A stretch of 64,000 bases of DNA from Mesobacillus subterraneus (lineage in GTDB: Bacteria > Bacillota > Bacilli > Bacillales > Cytobacillaceae). The notes under the pieces are model-generated. The model saw only the letters and a list, made by a program, of their open reading frames with translations, was not told the origin of the DNA and made no database searches. Shown piece by piece: positions 42,453 to 51,757 of this stretch (its first letter is position 1; every line of letters begins with the position of its first letter). Made by a program: the position numbers and the translations under genes. Where the stretch lies: positions 149,622 to 213,621 of the forward strand of contig NZ_RSFW01000019.1 in assembly GCF_003937825.1 (NCBI RefSeq). The letters are read 5' to 3'.

Positions 42453-43621
42453 ACGCATACAGCTTTGATACAAAGCTGCTCCATAACAAATACAAATTTG
42501 ACCCGGCGACCGGGGGAGTCAGTGTCCCGATCCAGCACGCGTCCACCTTTCACCAGCAATCTGTAAGCGAATTTGGAAAATACGATTACAGCAGGAGCCT
42601 GAATCCAACACGGGAGGCGCTTGAAGAAATTATCGCAGATCTGGAAGGAGGCTGTCGCGGTTTTGCTTTTTCTTCTGGGATGGCAGCCATTTCAACTGCA
42701 TTCTTGCTTCTTTCCCATGGGGACCATATTGTGATAACCGAGGATGTATACGGTGGCACCTTCCGTATGGTCACACAGGTTCTGAACCGGTTTGGCATTG
42801 AACATACCTTTGTTGACATGACGGACCTCAAGGCTGTCGAAAAGGCTGTCCAGCACAACACCGCCTTGTTTTATGTAGAAACACCGTCCAATCCACTGCT
42901 AAAGGTTACAGATATTGAAGCAGTCAGCAGTCTGGCAAAAAAATATGGTGCCTATACTTTTGTTGACAATACTTTCATGACTCCATATTTGCAGAAGCCT
43001 CTTGAGCTGGGGGCAGACCTTGTCCTCCACAGTGCCACTAAATTTTTATCCGGCCACAGTGATACGGTTGCCGGCCTGGCGGTGGCCCGGGATCCAGAGC
43101 TTGCCGAAAGACTCTATTCCCTGCAAAACTCTTTTGGAGCGGTACTTGGAGTCCAGGATGCCTGGCTTGTCATGAGGGGAATCAAGACCCTGTCAGTCAG
43201 GATGAAACAAGCACAGGATAGTGCAGGCAGGATTGCTCGTTTTCTGAAGGATGCGCCCCTCATCAAGGAAGTCTTTTATCCGGGACTGGAAGATCATCCT
43301 CAATTTGCCCTGCAGTCAAAGCAGGCAGCAGGTCCCGGTGCAGTGCTTTCCTTTGAACTGCAGAATGCTGAACTATTGGATGCCTTTATTGAGAAAGTTC
43401 ATCTTCCTGTTTTCGCTGTCAGCCTGGGAGCAGTCGAGTCCATCCTCTCCTATCCGGCAAAAATGTCGCATGCCGCCATGCCAGATCAGGAACGGAGAAG
43501 CCTTGGAATCAGTGACGGGCTGCTTCGATTGTCAGTCGGACTTGAACATGCTGATGACCTGATTGCAGATTTCAAACAGGCTCTTGAGCAAATGACAACC
43601 CAGAAGGAGGGGATTCTTTGA
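42449..43621 (+). CDS. metC: Cystathionine beta-lyase (MetC)
   Basis: PLP enzyme that cleaves cystathionine to homocysteine. 390 residues from ATG 42449, which is spaced from AGGAGG; the ATG at 42443 is too close to that site. The PLP lysine is in HSATKFLSGHSD; SSGMAAISTA and YVETPSNPLLKVTD are typical of the family. The trans-sulfuration partner metI is directly upstream. The stop codon overlaps the yitJ start (TTGA). Confidence 0.93.
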   Translation: MNAYSFDTKLLHNKYKFDPATGGVSVPIQHASTFHQQSVSEFGKYDYSRSLNPTREALEEIIADLEGGCRGFAFSSGMAAISTAFLLLSHGDHIVITEDVYGGTFRMVTQVLNRFGIEHTFVDMTDLKAVEKAVQHNTALFYVETPSNPLLKVTDIEAVSSLAKKYGAYTFVDNTFMTPYLQKPLELGADLVLHSATKFLSGHSDTVAGLAVARDPELAERLYSLQNSFGAVLGVQDAWLVMRGIKTLSVRMKQAQDSAGRIARFLKDAPLIKEVFYPGLEDHPQFALQSKQAAGPGAVLSFELQNAELLDAFIEKVHLPVFAVSLGAVESILSYPAKMSHAAMPDQERRSLGISDGLLRLSVGLEHADDLIADFKQALEQMTTQKEGIL

Positions 43622-45480
43622 ATTTCCTGAAACGGATGGAAAACGAGATATTAATAGCGGATGGAGCAATAGGTACCCTCCTCTATTCCTATGGAGCCGG
43701 TACCTGTTTTGAGGAGCTGAACACCTCACATCCCGATGATATCATCCAAATCCATAAAGCATACATGGATGCAGGTGCCGACCTGATCCAGACGAACACG
43801 TACGCGGCTAATTATATAAAACTGGAACGATATGGCCTCGAAGACCAGGTAAAAGAGATTAATAGTGCCGCCGTAAAACATGCCCGGCTTGCTGCCGGGA
43901 AAGATGCAGAGATCCTCGGGACAATCGGCGGCAATCGAGGGATCAGACCTTCAGCCATCCCAATCGAGGAAATCAAGAGGAGTTTCCGGGAACAGTTATA
44001 CTGCCTCCTTCTGCAGGGTATTGACGGGATTCTGCTGGAAACATTCTATGATATGGAAGAAATCGAGACTGTGCTAGCCATTGCCAGAAAGGAGACCAAT
44101 CTGCCGATCATTGCACAAGTTTCGCTCCAGGAAATAGGAATCATGCAGGATCAAACCCCTCTTCAACAGGTATTTAATAGACTCGAAGACTTGGGGGCAG
44201 ATATTGTAGGACTTAATTGCCGGCTGGGTCCCCACCATATGATATCCAGTTTGGAACAAGTGGACCTTCCAGCAAAGGCATTCCTTTCTGCTTATCCCAA
44301 TGCAGGGTTGCCTGCCTATACGGATGGAAAATTTCATTATGAAGGCACTCCTGAGTATTTTAAAAAATCAGCGAGAAGTTTCCGTGAACAAGGGGTAAGG
44401 CTGCTCGGAGGATGCTGCGGCACAACACCTGAACATATTAGAGCATTTGCTCAAGAGATTAAAGGGCTTGAGCCCGTCACTGAAAAAAAAGTACCAGTGA
44501 AACAGCGAAAAATCGTTGTCGCTTCTCCTGATGTAAAGAGACCTGTTCCCCCTCTTCACCAGATCGCAAAAGAGCGGCCATCGGTAATTGTAGAGCTCGA
44601 TTCACCTCGAAAACTTGATACCACTCGTTTTTTTGAAGGAGCAAAGGCCTTAAAGGAAACAGGAATCGACGCCCTTACGCTTGCCGACAATTCTCTGGCA
44701 TCCCCAAGGATTTCAAATGCGGCAATCGGACACCTGCTGAAGGAACAAATCGGCATGAGACCTCTCGTCCACTTAACATGCCGTGACCGGAATATCATTG
44801 GCCTTCAGTCACACCTGATGGGTCTCCATACACTTGGCCTGCATGATGTGCTGGCGGTGACTGGCGACCCGGCACGCGTCGGGGATTTCCCGGGTGCGTC
44901 TTCCGTTTTTGATGTATCATCCTTTGAACTGATTGAAATGATCAAGCAGTTCAATTCTGGCCTCTCCTACTCCGGCAAGGATTTAGGCCAAAAAGGAGCT
45001 TTTTCAGTCGGAGCCGCCTTCAACCCTAATGTACGATCATTGGAAAAGGCCGTGCTTCGAATGGAAAAGAAGATTGAAGCCGGGGCTGATTATTTTGTCA
45101 CTCAGCCCGTATATTCTGAAAAACTGCTGATGGAGGTCCGTGAAGCCACGAAGCATATTGATGCTCCTGTCTATATCGGTCTGATGCCGCTGACAAGCAG
45201 CCGCAACGCAGAGTTCCTCCACAACGAAGTACCGGGAATCAAGATTTCACAGGAGATCCTTGAAACGATGGCGAAGTTTAATAATGAGCCGCTCCAATCA
45301 AAAAGAGAGGGCATCGCGATAACAAAAGAACTGATTGAAGCTGCAGCAGAGCTCTTTAACGGCATTTACCTGATCACTCCGTTTATGAACTACGAGATGA
45401 CCGTCGAGCTTTCACGCTATGCACATGAATACAGCAGCCTTGTATCAAGGAGGAAACAGAATGTCAACATTGTTAACTGA
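43618..45480 (+). CDS. yitJ: Bifunctional homocysteine S-methyltransferase / methylenetetrahydrofolate reductase
   Basis: A 620-residue two-domain protein. The N-terminal ~300 residues are an Hcy S-methyltransferase barrel with zinc ligands in GLNCRLGPHHM and GGCCGTTPEHI. The C-terminal ~300 residues are a MetF-like FAD domain (VIVELDSPRK, LTCRDRN, VTGDPARVGDFPGAS, YFVTQPVYS) that makes 5-methyl-THF. The start is TTG 43618 after AAGGAGG, overlapping metC. It supplies the methyl donor for MetH immediately downstream. Confidence 0.95.
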   Translation: MNFLKRMENEILIADGAIGTLLYSYGAGTCFEELNTSHPDDIIQIHKAYMDAGADLIQTNTYAANYIKLERYGLEDQVKEINSAAVKHARLAAGKDAEILGTIGGNRGIRPSAIPIEEIKRSFREQLYCLLLQGIDGILLETFYDMEEIETVLAIARKETNLPIIAQVSLQEIGIMQDQTPLQQVFNRLEDLGADIVGLNCRLGPHHMISSLEQVDLPAKAFLSAYPNAGLPAYTDGKFHYEGTPEYFKKSARSFREQGVRLLGGCCGTTPEHIRAFAQEIKGLEPVTEKKVPVKQRKIVVASPDVKRPVPPLHQIAKERPSVIVELDSPRKLDTTRFFEGAKALKETGIDALTLADNSLASPRISNAAIGHLLKEQIGMRPLVHLTCRDRNIIGLQSHLMGLHTLGLHDVLAVTGDPARVGDFPGASSVFDVSSFELIEMIKQFNSGLSYSGKDLGQKGAFSVGAAFNPNVRSLEKAVLRMEKKIEAGADYFVTQPVYSEKLLMEVREATKHIDAPVYIGLMPLTSSRNAEFLHNEVPGIKISQEILETMAKFNNEPLQSKREGIAITKELIEAAAELFNGIYLITPFMNYEMTVELSRYAHEYSSLVSRRKQNVNIVN

Positions 45481-48400
45481 ACAGTTAAAAAAGAAAATCC
45501 TGATCATGGATGGGGCGATGGGTACGATGCTCCAGGAAGCCAACCTCTCAGCAGAAGATTTTGGCGGCGAAGAATATGAAGGCTGCAATGAAATCCTGAA
45601 CCTCACTGCTCCGGAAGTGATTGAAAGAATACACCGGGAGTACTTTGAAGCAGGCGCAGATATCGTCGAAACCAATACATTCGGGGCCACTAGCCTGGTG
45701 CTGGATGAATATGGTTTGGGTAAACAAGCGTATGAAATCAATAAGACTGCAGCGGCCATTGCTAGAAAAGCTGCTGATGAAGCAGCAAATTCCGGACATC
45801 CTCGCTTTGTTGCAGGCTCGATGGGCCCTACCACGAAAACACTCAGCGTGACTGGCGGAGCTACTTTTGATGAAATGTCCGCTGCATATGAAGAACAGGC
45901 CCTTGGGCTGATGGATGGCGGTGTTGATTTGCTGCTGCTTGAAACCAGCCAGGACTTACTTAACGTAAAAGCTGCCTATACCGGGGTTCAGCGAGCTTTC
46001 CAGCAAAAAGGGAACGAAATCCCGCTAATGATTTCAGCAACAATTGAACCTATGGGCACGACACTCGCCGGCCAGTCAATTGAAGCTTTTTACATCTCGG
46101 TGCAGCACATGAACCCGATCGCGATTGGACTTAATTGCGCAACAGGGCCAGAATTCATGCAGGATCACTTGCGGTCCCTTTCTGCCCTTTCATCCTCCGC
46201 AGTCAGCTGTTACCCGAACGCCGGTCTGCCGGATGAAGAAGGTCAATATCATGAAACACCTGAAACACTAGCACAGAAGCTGGCGGACTTTGCAAAAGAA
46301 GGCTGGCTTAATATAGTAGGCGGCTGCTGTGGCACGACTCCTGCCCATATAAAAGCCATTTCAGAAAAGATGGAGCATCGCCTGCCCCGGGAGACATCAG
46401 AGAATGAACTCCATATGGTTTCCGGCATAGAGCCATTCGTTTATGATGATCCAACATTAAGGCCTATCATGGTTGGTGAACGTACAAATGTCATCGGCTC
46501 ACGAAAATTCAAACGCCTGATTTCTGAAGGGAAAATCGAAGAAGCAGCTGAGATTGCCAGAGCGCAGGTTAAAAACGGAGCTCATGTCATTGATATCTGC
46601 CTTGCTGATCCTGATCGGGAAGAGCTTGAAGATATGGAGATATTCATTCAGGAAGTGGTTAAAAAAGTCAAGGTCCCCCTTGTCATTGATTCCACAGATG
46701 ATTTGGTCATTGAAAAAGCCCTGTCCTATTCACAGGGAAAGGCAATCATTAATTCGATCAACCTGGAGGATGGAGAAGAACGTTTCGAGTCTGTGGCGCG
46801 TTTGATTCATAAATTCGGTGCCGCAGTGGTTGTCGGCACGATTGATGAAAAAGGCATGGGTGTGACTGCCGAAAGAAAACTGGAAATCGCCCGTCGCTCC
46901 TGCGATCTCCTGGTAAACAAATATAAAGTGCCTGAACAAGATTTGATATTCGACCCGCTTGTCTTTCCTGTAGGCACCGGGGATGAACAGTATATTGGAT
47001 CAGCCAAAGCAACAGTAGATGGAATCAGGATGATCAAAGAAGCATTCCCTAAAGCACAAACCATTCTTGGGATCAGCAATGTTTCTTTCGGCCTCCCTCC
47101 AGTCGGCCGGGAAGTGCTCAATTCGGTTTTTCTCTATCATTGCACACAGGCTGGTCTTGACTACGCCATTGTGAACACTGAAAAACTGGAACGATTTGCG
47201 TCCATATCCCCGGAAGAAGTCAAAATGGCCGAGGAACTGCTATTTCAAACAACAGATCAAACGCTTGCAGACTTCACTGCTTTCTACCGGGATAAGAAGA
47301 AGGAAGCAAAGAGTACGCTCCCCGACATGACACTGGAAGAAAGACTCGCATACTATGTTGTCGAAGGAACAAAGGAAGGTCTTCTGCCCGATCTGGATGC
47401 TGCTCTTGACGCCTTCCCTGCCCCACTTGACATCATCAATGGCCCGTTGATGGACGGAATGAAAGAAGTTGGCCGGCTGTTCAATGATAATCAGCTGATC
47501 GTAGCAGAAGTGTTGCAGAGTGCAGAAGTGATGAAGGCTGCCGTTTCTCATTTAGAACCTCATATGGAAAAGAACGATACGACAGCCGCGAAAGGAAAAG
47601 TTCTTTTAGCAACAGTAAAAGGCGATGTCCATGATATCGGCAAAAATCTTGTTGAGATCATCCTAAGCAATAACGGCTATAACGTGGTCGATCTCGGCAT
47701 CAAGGTGAATCCGGCTACTCTCATTGAAGCGATAAAAAAAGAGAAACCTGATATTGTCGGTCTCTCGGGACTGCTCGTCAAATCGGCGCAGCAGATGGTA
47801 CTGACTGCCCATGATATGAAGCAGGCTGGAATCAGCACCCCAATTCTAGTAGGAGGTGCTGCCCTTTCCAGAAAGTTTACCGATACGAAGATTGCATCTG
47901 AATATGACGGTCTGGTGTTATATGCGAAGGATGCGATGACAGGACTCTCAATTGCGAATCAGCTTCGGGAACCGGAGGGCTATCAAAGATTCGCAATACA
48001 GCAAAAAGAAAAGCAGGAAGCCCTCCTGCAAAAAACTGAGCTATCATCGAATACCAGAACAGCAACAGCAGTATTGGACCGCCCAAAGGTGACCGTAAAG
48101 GCACCGATTTATATTCCGCAGGATACGAAGCGGCATTTGCTCAAGTCTTACTCCCTTTCACATATTGAGCCCTATATCAACCAGCAGATGCTGTTAGGGC
48201 ATCACCTGGGGCTGAAGGGAAAGGTTGAACATCTGCTGGCTGAAAAAAATGATAAGGCAGTCAAGCTATACGAGATCGTTCAAAAACTCCTGGCCGAAGC
48301 AGCCCAGTACGAATGGATCAAGCCTGCTGCCGTCTATCAGTTCTACCCTGCCCAATCGGATGGAAATAAGCTGTATATTTATGACCCGGAAAATACTGAT

Positions 48401-48910
48401 TCCATATTGGAGACTTTTGAATTCCCGCGCCAGGAAATTTCACCAGGTCTGTGCCTGGCTGATTATGTAAGACCGGGAAAGGATGGAGAAAAGGATTATG
48501 TCGGAATGTTTGCCGTTACGGCAGGAAGAGGAATCCGACAGGCAGCCGAAAAGCTGAAGAATGATGGCAGATTCCTCGAAAGCCATGCCCTGCAGGCGAT
48601 GGCTTTAGAATCGGCAGAAGGCTTCGCCGAGCTGATTCATCGCCAAATGCGCGATGTGTGGGGATTTCCGGATAAACCGGACATGACGATGAAAGATCGG
48701 TTCTCAGCTAAATATCAAGGACAGCGATTCTCGTTCGGATACCCGGCATGCCCTGACCTTGATGATCAGAAGAAACTATTTGGTCTGCTCAAGCCCGAAG
48801 AAATCGGAATCCATCTGACAGAAGGCTGCATGATGGAACCAGAAGCATCCGTAACTGCCATCGTCTTTTCACATCCAGATGCAAGATACTTTAATGTAAT
48901 GAAAAGCTAG
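45461..48910 (+). CDS. metH: Cobalamin-dependent methionine synthase
   Basis: 1149 residues, from ATG 45461 (AAGGAGG upstream), overlapping yitJ by 20 nt. The four MetH modules are in order: Hcy-binding barrel with GGCCGTTPAHIK, pterin-binding domain (VGERTNVIGSRKFKRL), B12 domain with the cap and the cobalamin-ligating DVHDIGKN, and the C-terminal SAM-binding reactivation domain (AEGFAELIHRQMRDVWG, FSFGYPACPDLDDQKKL). It transfers the methyl group of 5-methyl-THF to homocysteine. B12 must be imported or made elsewhere; no such genes are in the window. Confidence 0.97.
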   Translation: MSTLLTEQLKKKILIMDGAMGTMLQEANLSAEDFGGEEYEGCNEILNLTAPEVIERIHREYFEAGADIVETNTFGATSLVLDEYGLGKQAYEINKTAAAIARKAADEAANSGHPRFVAGSMGPTTKTLSVTGGATFDEMSAAYEEQALGLMDGGVDLLLLETSQDLLNVKAAYTGVQRAFQQKGNEIPLMISATIEPMGTTLAGQSIEAFYISVQHMNPIAIGLNCATGPEFMQDHLRSLSALSSSAVSCYPNAGLPDEEGQYHETPETLAQKLADFAKEGWLNIVGGCCGTTPAHIKAISEKMEHRLPRETSENELHMVSGIEPFVYDDPTLRPIMVGERTNVIGSRKFKRLISEGKIEEAAEIARAQVKNGAHVIDICLADPDREELEDMEIFIQEVVKKVKVPLVIDSTDDLVIEKALSYSQGKAIINSINLEDGEERFESVARLIHKFGAAVVVGTIDEKGMGVTAERKLEIARRSCDLLVNKYKVPEQDLIFDPLVFPVGTGDEQYIGSAKATVDGIRMIKEAFPKAQTILGISNVSFGLPPVGREVLNSVFLYHCTQAGLDYAIVNTEKLERFASISPEEVKMAEELLFQTTDQTLADFTAFYRDKKKEAKSTLPDMTLEERLAYYVVEGTKEGLLPDLDAALDAFPAPLDIINGPLMDGMKEVGRLFNDNQLIVAEVLQSAEVMKAAVSHLEPHMEKNDTTAAKGKVLLATVKGDVHDIGKNLVEIILSNNGYNVVDLGIKVNPATLIEAIKKEKPDIVGLSGLLVKSAQQMVLTAHDMKQAGISTPILVGGAALSRKFTDTKIASEYDGLVLYAKDAMTGLSIANQLREPEGYQRFAIQQKEKQEALLQKTELSSNTRTATAVLDRPKVTVKAPIYIPQDTKRHLLKSYSLSHIEPYINQQMLLGHHLGLKGKVEHLLAEKNDKAVKLYEIVQKLLAEAAQYEWIKPAAVYQFYPAQSDGNKLYIYDPENTDSILETFEFPRQEISPGLCLADYVRPGKDGEKDYVGMFAVTAGRGIRQAAEKLKNDGRFLESHALQAMALESAEGFAELIHRQMRDVWGFPDKPDMTMKDRFSAKYQGQRFSFGYPACPDLDDQKKLFGLLKPEEIGIHLTEGCMMEPEASVTAIVFSHPDARYFNVMKS

Positions 48911-48914
48911 CTAA

Positions 48915-48951
48915 AAGCAAAAAGGAGTTCTCTCCTTTTTGCTTTTTTTTT
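48915..48951 (+). terminator. Terminator of the met operon
   Basis: AGCAAAAAGGAG pairs with CTCCTTTTTGCT around TTCT, followed by nine T. Confidence 0.93.
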
Positions 48952-49031
48952 TGCCAAACTAGAGCTTTCTGGATAAAATCTGCTGTATTGGAAAATATTA
49001 TAAGCAAAAAGGAAAGACTGGAGGTCTAAGA

Positions 49032-49250
49032 GTGGAATTTCAAAACAATATGGAGTTTGAGATTAAACATGGATTCTTGCCAAATATGTATAATTCAGAC
49101 CGGCTGAAGGTTCTGGAGGTTTCAGACAGCAGTGTTGTCATTCAAATGAACAATGCCCTTAACAGGAGTGTATTCCCAGTAGACAATTTCGAATACTGGG
49201 TCAAGCGCGGTCTCTTAGTCAACGTCAATGAACGGAAGCGCACATCATGA
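49032..49250 (+). CDS. Small hypothetical protein, 72 residues
   Basis: GTG at 49032 follows CTGGAGGT by six bases. The product is a soluble mixed alpha/beta protein (FEIKHGFLPNMYN, SSVVIQMNNALN) ending in a basic NERKRTS. Not recognised. Confidence 0.6.
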   Translation: MEFQNNMEFEIKHGFLPNMYNSDRLKVLEVSDSSVVIQMNNALNRSVFPVDNFEYWVKRGLLVNVNERKRTS

Positions 49251-49366
49251 AACAAAGAATCTCTTCAGAAGCCCTATTGCACTGCAACTAACTTTTTTGG
49301 AAAATTAAAGTTGATTTACTATCAGTCATAAAATTCAGTGATAAGGAACTCAAAGTAAAATCCCAT

Positions 49367-49400
49367 CAAAAAACAGCGGCAAACAATCAGCCGCTGTTTT
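49367..49400 (-). terminator. Terminator of the 49387-49761 gene
   Basis: AAAACAGCGGC pairs with GCCGCTGTTTT around nine bases, with T-run on the minus strand. The gene's TGA stop lies inside the right arm. Confidence 0.85.
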
Positions 49401-49761
49401 CTTTAGTTATGCTATTTGTGAATATAAAGCCTGCGGCAATCATCGAAATATAGAAATTTGAATGGGTTGCCACAAGGATTTCTGAAACTGGGTAAGAAAA
49501 AGGGATAAACCAAAAGAACGAAAAATAGAGCAGTGGCAGCAGGATAAAGACTAGCTTATAGCCATTTATTCTCCAACTTCCGTTTTTTTTATATTCCCTG
49601 AGCAAGCCGGGAATTCCTAGGTAAACTCCAAGTGGGAAAAACAGCATTACTGAAAGGACCCTCCATGGATACAGCCGATAGGTTTCTTCAGCCATCCTGT
49701 TCAATTCATACTGGAAATTGCCAAGGATGATCAATAAAGTCACAAATCCAACAGTATACAA
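49387..49761 (-). CDS. Hypothetical membrane protein with about four membrane segments
   Basis: 124 residues in four hydrophobic segments (FVTLLIILGNFQ, VLSVMLFFPLGVYLGI, LVFILLPLLYFSFFWF, ISMIAAGFIFT) with short polar loops. Family not recognised. It sits directly behind a 41-residue frame on the same strand. Confidence 0.65.
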   Translation of the reverse strand: MYTVGFVTLLIILGNFQYELNRMAEETYRLYPWRVLSVMLFFPLGVYLGIPGLLREYKKNGSWRINGYKLVFILLPLLYFSFFWFIPFSYPVSEILVATHSNFYISMIAAGFIFTNSITKENSG

Positions 49762-49798
49762 AAGATATCTTAAGATGCTCCTCCCCCCTTTATGCCGA

Positions 49799-49924
49799 CT
49801 ACTTTCGATGCCACTTGAATGTAAGAAACTCCGGATAGAGCTTGTAAGTTTCCCTGTAATCAGATTCCCTTTTCATTTCTTCCTTCTTTGAATTCCAAAT
49901 ATATTCTAAAAGCAGATAGTTCAT
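49799..49924 (-). CDS. Small protein, 41 residues
   Basis: ATG at 49924 lies behind GGAAGGGAATGAAGTGGGA. The product is charged, with the pattern MNYLLLEYIWNSKKEEMKRE and a C-terminal LYPEFLTFKWHRK. It ends 38 nt before the membrane protein gene. The purine-rich leader and the ordered amphipathic helix favour a real gene, but the evidence is modest. Confidence 0.4.
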   Translation of the reverse strand: MNYLLLEYIWNSKKEEMKRESDYRETYKLYPEFLTFKWHRK

Positions 49925-50039
49925 TCCCACTTCATTCCCTTCCTTCTTGTTACTTTAAGGATAAGGGAAAAGAAAGAATGAAACATTCACCATTGGATTG
50001 ATTGCATCTCCGTCTTTTGGCGGATTTGTTTTAAGACCT

Positions 50040-51050
50040 TTATACGCCCTTTTTCATTTGGCTCTGGAATTCTTTTGACGTTCGGACTTCAACAGTTAAA
50101 GAGCCGTTTCCTATGACCACTTTCAGCAAAAGGGGCACTCCTGTTGTATTCGCAAACCTGAAATCCTTGCCACCGTAAGAAACCGTGGCGTCTCTGCCTT
50201 CTGGTACATAACCGACCGATAAGGAATGATGGTGTTTTTCAACATAATCCACACCGAGGACATCGACAGCATTGAATAATGTCGAGGATGTTTGGCAAAT
50301 GCCCCCGCCTATTCCCATGACAAGCTTTTTGTTGACGATTTCCTCTGCTGGCTGGTAGCCATGCGCTTCATCACTTGGACCGACTGTTGTATTGAATGAG
50401 AACACATCTCCTACTCCCAGGATGACATTGTTGATGGCCTCAGCTGAAAGCTCTATGTTTTTTGTCCTTCCAGCGACAGATGCGTTAAAATAAGTGGTGA
50501 ATTTTCCTACCACCACTTCATCCAGTTTCGCTGCATCCTCAGCCTGGTACCCACTTGCCGTGACGTACAGAGGCAATTCTACGCTTCCGCCTTCTTCAGA
50601 TGCCTGAATCACCTTATCAACCAGTTCCGCTTCTTCCAGGATGGCCAAAGGTGTTCCTTTGATAATCTCACCGTTCGCTCCGAGCTTATCTGGAATCATC
50701 CGCTGATCGTACCCCGGAGCCTTATCCGTTCCCCGGGCTAATTCCTGAGCCCATTTTGCAATTTCAGCCTTATACTTTTCATTATCAGAGCCATATCCCA
50801 TTTCAAGCGGTGTAAATGATTTAATCACTTCATTGGTTGTTGGATCAATTACGTTCACAATAACCGGTTCTGCCACCTCCTCTTCAGCCGGCTCTTCATC
50901 CTTTTTTTCATGCTCCTGATCCAGTTTTTCTTCCAGTTCAGCTACCTTCTTCTCCAACTCCTCTTGCTTCGCACTTTTTTGTGAACAGCCTGCCATTCCC
51001 AAAAACCCTGATACCAATACCAGCAATATGAACCTAGTCTTGTTCCCCAT
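50040..51050 (-). CDS. VanW-family lipoprotein
   Basis: 336 residues starting at ATG 51050 (GGGGGAAA upstream). The signal peptide ends in the lipobox LGMAGC, so the protein is anchored outside the membrane. A coiled acidic linker (EELEKKVAELEEKLDQE) follows, then a peptidoglycan-binding-like domain and the VanW core: GVGDVFSFNTTVGP, GGGICQTSSTLFNA and HHHSLSVGYVPEGRDATVSYG. VanW proteins are cell-wall-associated; the role is not established. Single gene. Confidence 0.9.
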   Translation of the reverse strand: MGNKTRFILLVLVSGFLGMAGCSQKSAKQEELEKKVAELEEKLDQEHEKKDEEPAEEEVAEPVIVNVIDPTTNEVIKSFTPLEMGYGSDNEKYKAEIAKWAQELARGTDKAPGYDQRMIPDKLGANGEIIKGTPLAILEEAELVDKVIQASEEGGSVELPLYVTASGYQAEDAAKLDEVVVGKFTTYFNASVAGRTKNIELSAEAINNVILGVGDVFSFNTTVGPSDEAHGYQPAEEIVNKKLVMGIGGGICQTSSTLFNAVDVLGVDYVEKHHHSLSVGYVPEGRDATVSYGGKDFRFANTTGVPLLLKVVIGNGSLTVEVRTSKEFQSQMKKGV

Positions 51051-51221
51051 TTTTCCCCCAACTTTTTTATCTATATTTAAAACCAGCATTCTAGTTTATT
51101 CAGGAATACTTTTCCATATTTCCACTTAAGACTAAATTCTGTAAATAAATTTATTTCCCTTCACATTTTTAAGAAAAAAATATAAAATACAGATAAACCA
51201 ATATGAAAGGTCGGAATTAAA

Positions 51222-51653
51222 ATGACAAATGAATTACGCTCCATTCCTCAGCCATTGGTCAGGACAAACCAGTGGTTCATTGTCATCAGCGTAGTCAGCG
51301 CCTGGATCACAGGCTTAGAGTGGATATTAATTTTACCATTGGCGGCCGGTGTTTCAGGACTGTTGTTCAACTACAACCCTGTCATGAGATCAGCACGGTA
51401 CTTTCTTAAGAAACATCCTTCTGAATATGTCCCTGAAGACTGGGAGCAGCAGCAATTCAATCAAAAAATTGCCGTGGTATGCCTTGCGGGAGGATTAATA
51501 TCCTATGCCTTAGGCCTTACTGCCCTTGGACACTTCTTTACCACCATGGTCGCAATTGCTGCTTTTGTTGCGATTCTCGGATTCTGCATCGGCTGTTTCA
51601 TGAGATATCAATGGATTAGATTCAAAGGTAAAAGGCGTGCAGCTAACTCATAA
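51222..51653 (+). CDS. DUF4395 membrane protein
   Basis: 143 residues with the DUF4395 start (SIPQPLVRTNQWFIVIS) and three to four membrane segments; two Cys in the last helix (FCIGCFMRYQW). Family function unknown; in other genomes it accompanies sulfur or thioredoxin genes. Single gene; the 40 bp behind it hold a bidirectional terminator. Confidence 0.85.
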   Translation: MTNELRSIPQPLVRTNQWFIVISVVSAWITGLEWILILPLAAGVSGLLFNYNPVMRSARYFLKKHPSEYVPEDWEQQQFNQKIAVVCLAGGLISYALGLTALGHFFTTMVAIAAFVAILGFCIGCFMRYQWIRFKGKRRAANS

Positions 51654-51717
51654 AGGGTCTTTAGAAGGCGGCGGATTCGCTTTGGGCACAAAAAGCCTGA
51701 ACAGGATATTCAATGCA

Positions 51718-51757
51718 AAAAAAGGTGAGGTTCGATTTTCGAACCTCACCTTTTTTT
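51718..51757. terminator. Bidirectional terminator between DUF4395 and MATE genes
   Basis: AAAGGTGAGGTTCG pairs with CGAACCTCACCTTT around ATTTT, T-run on both strands. Confidence 0.92.
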